Shown: positions 1 to 5,449, numbered from the stretch's first letter. The stretch: 5,685 nucleotides of DNA from Thermoleophilaceae bacterium (GCA_016463365.1 JAEMRJ010000133.1:1-5685); one strand, 5' to 3'. Numbers and translations are program-made. The notes: generated by a model from the sequence alone, not told the origin.

Positions 1-388
1 CGAGCATCTGGTCGTAGATGCGGCGGATGACCGGCGCCATCTTGATCGAGACGCGACCCGAGAGGATCAGAAGGTCGGCCTGGCGCGGCGAGGCGCGGAA
101 GGCCTCAGACCCGAAGCGGGCGACGTCGTAGCGCGCGTTGACGATCGACATCATCTCGATCGCGCAACACGCGAGGCCGAAAGTCATCGGGAAGACGGTC
201 TGCGAGCGCGCCCAGTTGAGGGCCTTGTCGAGCGTGGTCAGGCCGACCGATTCTTCGACGTAGCGCTCGAAATCGTCGCCGACGAGATCACCGCGCAGCA
301 TGTCGCGCGCCTTGAGCTGGCGCGCGCGGAACTCCTCGGGCGAGCCCGGTTGGGTTGCATACGACGGGCTGGGCAGATCGTCCGTCAA
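1..388 (-). CDS. nuoB: NADH-quinone oxidoreductase subunit B (NuoB), 5' part, truncated by window edge
   Basis: NuoB is the peripheral-arm subunit of complex I that carries the terminal 4Fe-4S cluster N2, which passes electrons to (mena)quinone. About 129 codons are visible; the C-terminus lies beyond position 1. Residues 70-80 read [11 protein letters not shown], the signature with the tandem cysteines (C74, C75) that ligate N2; the other two cluster cysteines would be outside the window. [18 protein letters not shown] (102-119) is also typical. Start choice: a TTG at 388-386 overlaps the nuoA stop as TTGA, with weak GGA/GGAAG upstream. An in-frame ATG at 418-416 would give 10 extra residues ([10 protein letters not shown]) but overlaps nuoA by 34 nt, has no Shine-Dalgarno site, and those residues merely read the conserved nuoA end in another frame. 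The roughly 45 residues before the conserved core form an N-terminal extension. Family assignment is secure; the start is uncertain. Confidence 0.93.
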   Translation of the reverse strand, partial: MTDDLPSPSYATQPGSPEEFRARQLKARDMLRGDLVGDDFERYVEESVGLTTLDKALNWARSQTVFPMTFGLACCAIEMMSIVNARYDVARFGSEAFRASPRQADLLILSGRVSIKMAPVIRRIYDQML

Positions 389-762
389 AGCTTCCAGTCC
401 AGTGCGCCGCGACGCCATGAGTAGATGAACCCGACGAGCAGGAGCACGCTGAAGGTCAGCGTCTCGACCAGCGCGAAGACGCCGAAGGCCTCGAGCTGAA
501 CTGCGACGGGATAGAGAAAGAGCACCTCGACGTCAAAGAGGATGAAAAGCATCGCGATCAGGTAGAAGCTGATCCCGAAACGGAAACCGTCCTGCACTTC
601 AGAGGGCAGACCGCACTCGTAGGGGTCCTCCTGGGCGGACTTGGTCGGCGTCCACGACTTCGGCTTCTTCGGGCCGACGTAGATGTTGCCGATCGTGAAG
701 AGGATCCCCACGACAAGGCCGAGCACGAGAAAGACCAGCACAGGCAGGTAGTTGTTGAGCAT
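385..762 (-). CDS. nuoA: NADH-quinone oxidoreductase subunit A (NuoA)
   Basis: This is a small membrane subunit of complex I, located where the membrane arm meets the quinone chamber. The 125-residue protein has the usual length and three transmembrane segments (about 5-28, 64-86 and 94-115). Family marks are the loop sequence DPYECG (46-51, C50), the acidic pair in FDVEVLF (D77, E79) and the C-terminal motif [10 protein letters not shown]. The start is the ATG at 762-760: GGAAAGG (772-778) lies 9 nt upstream, and a further upstream in-frame start would add 20 residues of non-NuoA sequence. It is the first gene of the operon, followed by nuoB with a 4-nt TTGA overlap under the preferred nuoB start. 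Its upstream region is shared with a divergent membrane protein gene and contains an imperfect dyad at 846-862. The assignment is firm. Confidence 0.96.
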   Translation of the reverse strand: MLNNYLPVLVFLVLGLVVGILFTIGNIYVGPKKPKSWTPTKSAQEDPYECGLPSEVQDGFRFGISFYLIAMLFILFDVEVLFLYPVAVQLEAFGVFALVETLTFSVLLLVGFIYSWRRGALDWKL

Positions 763-771
763 CCTTGTAGA

Positions 772-778
772 CCTTTCC
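772..778 (-). promoter_or_regulatory. Ribosome binding site of nuoA
   Basis: On the minus strand this reads GGAAAGG, ending 9 nt before the ATG at 762. It decides the nuoA start in favour of the 125-residue form over the longer open frame that begins at 822. Confidence 0.7.
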
Positions 779-845
779 GTGATCGGGGGGTGAGGAAAGT
801 CTCGACCGCGACAGTGAGTCACGACCGCCGTCCATCATATGACAT

Positions 846-862
846 TGTGACAACCTGTTACA
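846..862. promoter_or_regulatory. Imperfect inverted repeat in the nuoA / membrane-protein divergent region (possible operator)
   Basis: TGTGACA (846-852), a 3-nt centre ACC, then TGTTACA (856-862): 7-bp arms with one mismatch, in an AT-richer patch between divergent genes. On the minus strand TATGAT (839-834) lies just downstream and could be a nuoA -10 box. The TTGTCA next to it is only 8 nt away, too close to be its -35. The half-site TGTGA resembles operators such as those of Rex, but the centre spacing is one base longer than the usual Rex site, so the regulator is unknown. Confidence 0.35.
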
Positions 863-904
863 TAGTGCAGTTTGGCGCAAACTAGTGCGCCCTGGGCGCC
901 CGCC

Positions 905-1360
905 ATGCTGCGTAGTGTTCGCGCCGTGGCAAACGTCCATCTGATCGTCGGAATCGCCGTAGTGGCGCTCAATCTGCTCGCCGGAGTCTGGGGGGTGTTT
1001 GCGTGGCTCACGCGTCGGCCGAGCGTGGCGTTCTGGTATCTGCTGCGCGTCGCGCAGGGCGCGATCATCATCCAGACGGTGCTCGGGGTGGCGCTGCTCC
1101 TGAACGACAGCAAGGCCGCCTCGGACATCCACTACCTCTACGGGCTGCTGCCGCTGCCGCTGATGCTGGTCACCGAGATGATGCGTGTGGGCGCCGCCCA
1201 GCAGGTGGTCGGAGACATCGATTACGAGAAGCTCCCCGAGGATGAGGCGCGCGAGCTTGCGATGCGCATCTTCATCGCCGAGACCCGCGTGATGGCGCTC
1301 GGCTGCCTGATCATCGCCGGTCTGGCGTTTCGCGCCGGGACCACGAGCGGCGGGTTCTAG
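905..1360 (+). CDS. Unrecognised four-helix integral membrane protein
   Basis: I do not recognise this family. From the ATG at 905 the protein has 151 residues and four hydrophobic helices: about 11-35, 44-66, 76-93 and 128-143. A charged loop lies between helices 3 and 4 (DIDYEKLPEDEARELAMR, 104-121). Histidines sit in helix 1 (H12) and at the head of helix 3 (H76 in DIHYLYG), with glutamines in helix 2 (Q51, Q57). That layout recalls small four-helix haem- or quinone-binding membrane proteins, but this is inference. The frame is open upstream to a TTG at 872, so 11 more residues are possible; 905 was chosen because it is an ATG just before the basic N-terminus (RSVRAV). Neither start has a good Shine-Dalgarno sequence. 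It is divergent from nuoA, so a link to respiration is plausible but unproven. Confidence 0.75.
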   Translation: MLRSVRAVANVHLIVGIAVVALNLLAGVWGVFAWLTRRPSVAFWYLLRVAQGAIIIQTVLGVALLLNDSKAASDIHYLYGLLPLPLMLVTEMMRVGAAQQVVGDIDYEKLPEDEARELAMRIFIAETRVMALGCLIIAGLAFRAGTTSGGF

Positions 1361-1376
1361 GGCGTCTGCGACCGAG

Positions 1377-1409
1377 CCGGCGCCCCGCCCACGAGGGACG
1401 GGACGCCGG
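1377..1409. terminator. GC-rich hairpin between convergent genes (possible bidirectional terminator)
   Basis: Arms 1377-1390 and 1396-1409 pair around a 5-nt loop (1391-1395). In plus-strand RNA there are two C-A mismatches. In minus-strand RNA both become G-U pairs, giving a continuous 14-bp stem. It lies 16 nt after the stop of the plus-strand membrane protein and 23 nt after the stop of the minus-strand secreted protein. No U-tract follows on either side, so it may stabilise 3' ends or slow polymerase rather than act as a classic intrinsic terminator. Confidence 0.5.
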
Positions 1410-1432
1410 GGGTACGCCAGAGCCGTGACCGA

Positions 1433-1858
1433 CTACGGAACGACGACCGTCGCCGTCGACGCAATCTTCTTGCCGTCGCGGGCGTAGGCGACGTGGTCGT
1501 TGCCGTTGAGTTCGACCATCACTTTGTGTGTCCCGCTGGCGAGGTTGCCCAGGTAGTACGCGCCGGCGTAGAGCCGCGTGACCTTCACGCCGTCCACCAT
1601 CAGGTGGCCGTGACCCTCGCCGGAGACGTGCTTGCCGCTCGCGTGCTCGGGCGCCCAGCGAAATGATCGCGTGGAGACGAACAGGTTGTAGCCGGCCATC
1701 TTGTCCTTCTTGACCTTGACCGTGACCTTCATCTTCTTGTTCGCGGCGTGGGTCTCGCCGGTCATGCCGTGGGCGTGGGCGAGCGAGGCACCGATCAGCA
1801 GCGTGGCGATGATCGAGGCCATGAGGACGCGAGCAGGTGTGTACTTGCTTAGAAGCAT
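1433..1858 (-). CDS. Secreted His-rich beta-sandwich-like protein with N-terminal histidine after export (possible metal binding)
   Basis: The 141-residue protein has a clear signal peptide: basic start (K5, R10), hydrophobic core 11-26, then SLAHAHG. Cleavage after A27 or A29 would expose a histidine (H28 or H30) as first residue. The mature part has no cysteine and 8-9 histidines (37, 72, 77, 83, 85, 111, 122 among them), including GEGHGHLMVDG (80-90). Short alternating strands and the pattern GTHKVMVELNGNDH (109-122), then YARDGKKI, suggest an Ig-like fold of the type seen in DUF4399-like exported proteins. That family link is from memory and tentative. AAGGAAA lies 7 nt before the ATG at 1858, so the start is well supported. 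It is the last gene of a minus-strand set after a 4-TM protein and a flavin reductase; a hairpin sits in its leader. Copper or other metal binding is inference. Confidence 0.8.
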   Translation of the reverse strand: MLLSKYTPARVLMASIIATLLIGASLAHAHGMTGETHAANKKMKVTVKVKKDKMAGYNLFVSTRSFRWAPEHASGKHVSGEGHGHLMVDGVKVTRLYAGAYYLGNLASGTHKVMVELNGNDHVAYARDGKKIASTATVVVP

Positions 1859-1893
1859 TGAAGAATTTCCTTTTGGTTCGCTTGAAATGGAGA

Positions 1894-1916
1894 CGGCCGG
1901 ACATCTGGTCCGGCCG
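1894..1916 (-). terminator. 9-bp perfect hairpin between the 4-TM gene and the His-rich gene
   Basis: Arms CGGCCGGAC (1894-1902) and GTCCGGCCG (1908-1916) enclose a 5-nt loop. On the minus strand it begins 7 nt after the 4-TM gene's stop and is followed by TCTCCATTTC, a weak T-rich run. It fits a partial terminator or attenuator. No convincing -10 box lies between it and the His-rich gene, so the downstream gene probably depends on read-through, or the hairpin is an mRNA processing or stability element. Confidence 0.45.
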
Positions 1917-1923
1917 CTGGTGT

Positions 1924-2514
1924 TCAGACGAACGCGGCTGGCGGCGCGCGACCGGCGCGCGACGAGACCATCGGGGCCGACGGCGCCCGTCCGGGGGCGG
2001 TTGAGGTCGGAAGCAACGAAGCGCAGGCGCGGATCAGCTCGCCGCGCCAGGCACCGACCAGGCTCATGACGAGCCTCAGCCCGCAGATCGTCAGGCGCGC
2101 GATCAGGAACGCGACAAGCCCGATCGCCGCCTGCACCGGAACGCCAACGGCGAGCAACATCGAGAGCGCCACGTACGGCGTCGGCGCAAGAGCGACTTCA
2201 ACCAGCTCTCCGCCGACGAAGCCCAGGGCAGGTATCGACATCGACAGCGCGGCGCGCATGCGCCAGGGCGGCGAGACGTCATCCGAATCTGCGCGGGCGA
2301 AGAGCGAGCGCGCCACCAGTCCGAAAGCGCCCACGGCGGCGATGGACGCAAGCCAGCCAGCCGCCGGCAGATACCCGTGCACCACCTGGGCGGACGGGTC
2401 GCCGGAGATTCCGAGCAGTCCGTACACAAGTTGGTGCCCGGCGCCGTAGCCGAGCAGGATCAGCCCGATCGTGTAGGCAACCGTCCCGTTCTGAAACCGC
2501 TTCGCCCGGATCAA
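1924..2514 (-). CDS. Four-helix membrane protein of unknown function, TTG start coupled to flavin reductase
   Basis: I cannot name this family. The 196 residues hold four hydrophobic helices: about 12-34, 50-68, 88-105 and 115-141. Polar residues occur inside or next to the helices: H27 (GAGHQLVYG), H46 (VVHGYLP), and E103/E106 (GGELVE). Such buried His/Glu pairs may bind metal or haem, but this is inference. The last 50 residues are basic and Ala/Pro/Ser-rich (145-196) without a hydrophobic helix. This low-complexity tail may reflect a frameshifted or drifting 3' end. The start is TTG at 2514-2512, overlapping the TGA of the upstream gene as TTGA; no ATG is usable upstream of helix 1. The overlap implies translational coupling with the flavin reductase-like gene. 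It is followed by the exported His-rich protein, so a joint envelope function is possible. Confidence 0.75.
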   Translation of the reverse strand: MIRAKRFQNGTVAYTIGLILLGYGAGHQLVYGLLGISGDPSAQVVHGYLPAAGWLASIAAVGAFGLVARSLFARADSDDVSPPWRMRAALSMSIPALGFVGGELVEVALAPTPYVALSMLLAVGVPVQAAIGLVAFLIARLTICGLRLVMSLVGAWRGELIRACASLLPTSTAPGRAPSAPMVSSRAGRAPPAAFV

Positions 2515-3002
2515 GGCGTCTCGCCCATCAGTCGCGCGTAGGAACCACGGTGGTAGAGCAGCGGCTCACCCGGTGCGGTGCCGAAGTCTTCAACGGCAAC
2601 GATGCCGATCTCGTGGTCGCCCCCGGGGCGCAGATCTGTCAATGCCCCGGCAAACCACCCGATCGCGCCGTCGAGTACCGGTGCGCCGGCATGCTCCTTC
2701 CAGCCCACCCCTGCGAACTTCTCTTCTTCGGTCGACTTTGAGGCAAAGACCTTCGAAATCTCTTCCTGCTCGGCACTGAGCACGTTGACCGCCACCCGAC
2801 CACTCGCCTCGGCGGCCACCCGCGTTCGCGCGGTGCGGTCAAAGCAGACGATCATCAGCAATGGTTCGAGCGAGAGCGATGTGATCGCGTTCGCGGTCAT
2901 GCCCGTGGGGCCGTTGTCCGAGAACGCCGTCACCACACACACGCCTGTGGCGAACTGCCCGATCGCGCTTCGAAAACGCCTGATTTGCTCCGGATCTGTC
3001 AT
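2511..3002 (-). CDS. Flavin reductase-like FMN-binding protein (split-barrel family)
   Basis: Proteins of this family (PF01613 type; HpaC, NtaB and HsaB are examples) bind FMN or FAD. Many pass electrons from NAD(P)H to free flavin for a partner monooxygenase. The 163 residues span the whole domain: FATGVCVVTA (17-26), GMTANAITSLSLEPLLMIVC (34-53), SGRVAVNVL (67-75), the GDHEIGI segment (128-134) that corresponds to the family's GDH motif, and the closing PLLYHRGSYARL (147-158). The ATG at 3002 gives the usual N-terminus; its ribosome site is weak (AGG about 7 nt upstream). No oxygenase partner is present in the window, so the true acceptor is unknown. It heads a minus-strand unit with the 4-TM protein (TTGA overlap) and is divergent from a cytochrome c gene across only 53 bp. 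The family is sure, the substrate is not. Confidence 0.9.
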   Translation of the reverse strand: MTDPEQIRRFRSAIGQFATGVCVVTAFSDNGPTGMTANAITSLSLEPLLMIVCFDRTARTRVAAEASGRVAVNVLSAEQEEISKVFASKSTEEEKFAGVGWKEHAGAPVLDGAIGWFAGALTDLRPGGDHEIGIVAVEDFGTAPGEPLLYHRGSYARLMGETP

Positions 3003-3016
3003 TCGGGGCCTAATTG

Positions 3017-3031
3017 AACCAGTAAATGGTT
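3017..3031. promoter_or_regulatory. Short inverted repeat between flavin reductase and cytochrome c genes
   Basis: AACCA (3017-3021), GTAAA, TGGTT (3027-3031) form perfect 5-bp arms inside a 53-bp divergent intergenic region. A regulator sitting here could affect both directions. The arms are short enough for chance to be a real possibility. Confidence 0.25.
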
Positions 3032-3041
3032 TCGGGTCGCG

Positions 3042-3047
3042 TATTAT
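3042..3047 (+). promoter_or_regulatory. Candidate -10 box of the cytochrome c gene (leaderless transcript)
   Basis: TATTAT ends 8 nt before the ATG at 3056, which would place the transcript start at or just before the A of the start codon. The bases between (CCCCGCCG) hold no Shine-Dalgarno site, consistent with leaderless translation as is common in Actinobacteria. No good -35 lies at 16-18 nt; TTGAAC (3014-3019) is 22 nt away. Confidence 0.45.
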
Positions 3048-3055
3048 CCCCGCCG

Positions 3056-3442
3056 ATGTTCAACCGCACACGAATCCTGCTCGTGCTCGCCCTTGTCGCG
3101 GTGGCCGCCTTTGCGTCCGGCTGCGGCAGCCAGGGCGTCAGCCTCGCCGACAACACTTCGGCTGGCGCAGGTGCGCAGGCCTTCGCAGAGAAGTGCGGCG
3201 GCTGCCACACGATCTCCTACGCCGGCACCACCGGGTCCAAGCCCGATGGCGAAGTCAACTCGAAGGACCGCACCAACGGCCCCAACTTCGACCAGCGCAA
3301 AGAGACCTACCAGTCCGCGATCACCGCGATCCGCCAGGGCGGATTCTCCGGCGCGATCATGCCGGGCAACATCGTCACCGGCCAGGAAGCCGAAGACGTC
3401 GCGACCTTCCTCGCCAAGTACTCCGGTCGCAACCCGAACTGA
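3056..3442 (+). CDS. Lipoprotein-type class I cytochrome c
   Basis: This is an exported electron carrier with one covalently bound haem c, probably tethered to the outer face of the membrane. From the ATG at 3056 it has 128 residues. After a basic start (R4, R6) comes a hydrophobic stretch 7-20, then ASGC (20-23), a lipobox-like site with C23 as the likely lipidated residue; the -3 position is A rather than the usual L. The haem motif CGGCH is at 47-51, H51 being the proximal ligand. M102 in AIMPGN is the likely distal ligand, preceded by the conserved NGPNFD (74-79). The frame also opens at an ATG at 3026, but that adds ten residues in front of the signal sequence and is disfavoured. It is divergent from the flavin reductase and 48 nt upstream of serS. 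It could serve a terminal oxidase; no partner is visible. Confidence 0.92.
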   Translation: MFNRTRILLVLALVAVAAFASGCGSQGVSLADNTSAGAGAQAFAEKCGGCHTISYAGTTGSKPDGEVNSKDRTNGPNFDQRKETYQSAITAIRQGGFSGAIMPGNIVTGQEAEDVATFLAKYSGRNPN

Positions 3443-3474
3443 CTGCCGTCGCAGATCGGGTAACCGGCGCGGCA

Positions 3475-3482
3475 TGTATACG
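3475..3482 (+). promoter_or_regulatory. Candidate -10 element of serS (short or absent leader)
   Basis: TGTATACG contains two possible -10 hexamers, TGTATA (3475-3480) and TATACG (3477-3482). They lie 10 and 8 nt before the serS ATG at 3491, so transcription could begin within about 4 nt of the start codon. No Shine-Dalgarno sequence is present between, and no clear -35 is seen. Read-through from the cytochrome gene is the alternative. Confidence 0.3.
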
Positions 3483-3490
3483 TTGACCTG

Positions 3491-4738
3491 ATGCTTGACC
3501 TCAAGGCGATCCGTAACGACCCGCAGCCGGTGCTTGAAGCGCTGGCGCGTCGCAAAGACGGCTCGGACGACCGCCTGAAAGAGGCGCTCGAACTGGACTC
3601 CCGTCGCCGCGAGATCCTCCCGCGCTCCGAAGAACTCTCGGCCAGGCAGAACGCCGCCAACGACGCGATCGCCAGCGCCAAGCGCGACGGCGGCGACGCC
3701 GCTGCCGCGATCGACGAGATGAAGGCGATTGCCGCTGAGAACAAGCTCCTCAAGGAAGAGCTTGCGAACGTCGACGACCTGCTCGCCGGCGTTCAGGGCA
3801 GCCTCCCGAATCCTCCCGACCCGACTGCGGCCGACGAGGACACGGAAGTCAGCCGCTGGGGCGAAGGCGCCGCCGACGGCCTCGACCACATGCAGCTCGC
3901 AGGCTCGATGATCGACCTCGAGGCCGGCGCCCGCGTCGCCGGATCGCGCTTTGCCTACCTGAAGGGCGACCTCGTACGGCTTGAGCTGGCGATCGTCCAG
4001 TACATGGTCGACAAGCTCTCCGGCAAGGGCTTCACGCCTGTCATCCCGCCGGTGCTCGTGCGCGAGCGCGCGCTCTACGGCACCGGAATGTTCCCTGACA
4101 CCGAGCAGCAGATCTACCGCGTCGAAGAGGACGAGCTCTACCTCACCGGCACCAGCGAGGTCGCGTTGGCCAGCCTGCATGAAGGCGAGATCCTCGACGC
4201 CGCAGACCTGCCGCTGCGCTACGCCGGCATCAGTCCGTGCTTTCGCCGCGAGGCCGGCGCCGCCGGCAAGGACACGGTCGGGATCTTCCGCGTCCACCAG
4301 TTCGAGAAGGTCGAGATGTTCGTCTTCTGCGCCCCCGAGCAGGCGGCCGAAGAGCACGAACGCATCCTCGCAATCGAAGAGTCGATCATGCAGGACCTGC
4401 AGCTCCCCTACCGCGTCGTGAACATCGCGGTCGACGACCTCGGATCATCCGCGGCGAAGAAATTCGACATCGAAGCGTGGCTTCCCAGCCAGCGGCAGTA
4501 CCGCGAACTCACCTCGTGTTCAAACACCACCGACTACCAGGCCCGGCGACTCGGCATCCGAATCCGGCCTGAAGGCGGAGGCTCGCCGGTCACGGCAAAT
4601 ACGTTGAACGGCACGGCAACAGCCCTTGGACGGACAATAATTGCAATACTTGAAAATCACCAGGGCGAAAACGGGACAGTTGTAATCCCTGAGTTGCTGC
4701 AGAAGTTTGGGGCACCATCCACGATCGGAGAATCATGA
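3491..4738 (+). CDS. serS: Seryl-tRNA synthetase
   Basis: The enzyme charges tRNA-Ser (and tRNA-Sec where present) with serine via seryl-adenylate in the cytoplasm. Its 415 residues are close to the usual bacterial length. The N-terminal 105 residues, beginning MLDLKAIRNDPQPV, form the helical arm (charged, heptad-like, about 26-100) that grips the long variable arm of tRNA-Ser. The class II catalytic core follows: TGTSEV (219-224) in the serine pocket, motif 2 from FRREAG (251-256) to FEKVEMF, the segment ELTSCSNTTDYQARR, and motif 3 from TLNGTA (371) through GRTIIAILENHQ with R381. No Shine-Dalgarno site precedes the ATG; it may be leaderless or read through from the cytochrome gene 48 nt upstream. 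Its last codons are unusually AT-rich, and its stop overlaps the response regulator start as ATGA. A tRNA-Ser gene lies about 900 bp downstream. Identification is secure. Confidence 0.97.
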   Translation: MLDLKAIRNDPQPVLEALARRKDGSDDRLKEALELDSRRREILPRSEELSARQNAANDAIASAKRDGGDAAAAIDEMKAIAAENKLLKEELANVDDLLAGVQGSLPNPPDPTAADEDTEVSRWGEGAADGLDHMQLAGSMIDLEAGARVAGSRFAYLKGDLVRLELAIVQYMVDKLSGKGFTPVIPPVLVRERALYGTGMFPDTEQQIYRVEEDELYLTGTSEVALASLHEGEILDAADLPLRYAGISPCFRREAGAAGKDTVGIFRVHQFEKVEMFVFCAPEQAAEEHERILAIEESIMQDLQLPYRVVNIAVDDLGSSAAKKFDIEAWLPSQRQYRELTSCSNTTDYQARRLGIRIRPEGGGSPVTANTLNGTATALGRTIIAILENHQGENGTVVIPELLQKFGAPSTIGES

Positions 4739-5418
4739 CCAAGGTACTAATCGCTGACGACCACCACATCGTGCGTGACGCAATCAAATTGCGCCTGCTC
4801 GAGAACGACGACATCGAGGTCGTTGGTGAGGCTGCAAACGGCCTTGAGGCGATTGACCTTGCCAAGTCCGAGAAGCCCGAAGTGGTGATCATGGACGTCG
4901 AAATGCCTGCAATCGACGGCATCGCGGCAACCAAGTCGATCATCGAGCAGTCTCCCGGCACGAAGGTCATCATCTTCACCGCCCACCCGCAGCCAGACCT
5001 GCTCGCGCTCGCCCTGCGCGCTGGCGCCACCGGCTACGTGCTGAAGTCCTCCAGCGCACAGGAGCTCCACGAAGCCGTCCACACCGTCGCTGGCGGCGGC
5101 ACTTTCGTGAATGGCGGATTCGACGCTCCCTCGCCCGGCGTGTCAAACCTCGAGGCGCTCAGCCCCCGTGAAGTCGAGATCCTCCAGCTGCTCGCCGAAG
5201 GCAAGCGCGCCAAGGACATCGCCAACGAACTTTCGCTCAGTCCCGCGACCGTGCACACCCACGTGCGCAACGCGATCAGCAAGCTCGAAGTCGACACCCG
5301 CACGCAGGCCGTCGCCCTCGCCGTGCGCTTCCGCTACCTGGTGGACGCGCCCGAGCTCGAGGACGAAGAAGAGGCCACGGGCGGAGCCGACAACGGGGCT
5401 GTGCTGCCGAACAGCTGA
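4735..5418 (+). CDS. NarL/FixJ-family response regulator (REC + LuxR-type HTH)
   Basis: A two-component transcription factor of 227 residues. The receiver domain (about 1-120) has the acidic pair D8/D9, the phospho-acceptor D54 in IMDVEMP, T82 and K104 of the usual switch set, so it should be phosphorylatable. After a linker comes a LuxR-type DNA-binding domain (141-197): LSPREVEILQLLAEG, recognition helix around SPATVHTHV (168-176), then KLEVDTRTQAV. The C-terminus adds an acidic tail (ELEDEEEATG). The start overlaps the serS stop (ATGA) and has GGAGA at 4727-4731, so it is translationally coupled to the synthetase. No histidine kinase gene is seen in the window, so the partner and target genes are unknown. 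Its tie to serS may mean only co-transcription, not serine-related control. Confidence 0.93.
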   Translation: MTKVLIADDHHIVRDAIKLRLLENDDIEVVGEAANGLEAIDLAKSEKPEVVIMDVEMPAIDGIAATKSIIEQSPGTKVIIFTAHPQPDLLALALRAGATGYVLKSSSAQELHEAVHTVAGGGTFVNGGFDAPSPGVSNLEALSPREVEILQLLAEGKRAKDIANELSLSPATVHTHVRNAISKLEVDTRTQAVALAVRFRYLVDAPELEDEEEATGGADNGAVLPNS

Positions 5419-5426
5419 CTCAGCTC

Positions 5427-5449
5427 TCTAGCTAGTTTTTCTAGCTAGA
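5427..5449. repeat. Double CTAGCTAG palindrome with T5 spacer (operator or terminator-like)
   Basis: Arms TCTAGCTAG (5427-5435) and CTAGCTAGA (5441-5449) form a perfect 9-bp inverted repeat around TTTTT. Each arm contains the self-palindrome CTAGCTAG, so the element is also a direct repeat with 13-bp period and holds four CTAG tetramers. It begins 8 nt after the response regulator stop and ends 18 nt before the antitoxin remnant. Its position suits either an autoregulatory operator of a former toxin-antitoxin locus or a weak terminator of the serS-regulator unit. There is no U-tract after the second arm. A smaller repeat, AGCTGA/TCAGCT (5413-5425), overlaps the regulator's stop. Confidence 0.55.

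Noticed and set aside
846..862. Assignment of the dyad as a Rex operator
   Set aside because: The arms share TGTGA with Rex sites, but the spacing is one base too long and the inner half-site bases differ; kept only as a generic operator candidate.
599..1132. 177-codon minus-strand open frame overlapping nuoA and the divergent membrane protein
   Set aside because: It overlaps nuoA in another frame and is antisense to the 4-TM gene; low-complexity His/Arg-rich product typical of a shadow frame.
1311..1904. 197-codon minus-strand open frame over the His-rich gene
   Set aside because: Same strand but a different frame from the well-supported signal-peptide protein; its Arg-rich, repeat-like product shows no domain.
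3014..3047. Standard sigma-70 promoter TTGAAC ... TATTAT for cytochrome c
   Set aside because: The spacer is 22 nt, well outside the usual 16-18; only the -10-like element was kept.
2578..3486. 302-codon plus-strand open frame over the flavin reductase and cytochrome c region
   Set aside because: Antisense to the flavin reductase-like gene, then out of frame with the cytochrome c; Arg-rich and without recognisable motifs.
3443..3490. T-box or other tRNA-sensing leader upstream of serS
   Set aside because: Only 48 nt separate the cytochrome stop and the serS start, too short for a T-box, and no T-box core or terminator hairpin is seen.
3044..4357. 437-codon open frame on the minus strand across cytochrome c and serS
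   Set aside because: It lies entirely antisense to two well-identified genes. Its composition (Gly/Ala/Val/Arg/Asp-rich, no domain) is what the complement of GC3-biased coding DNA produces.
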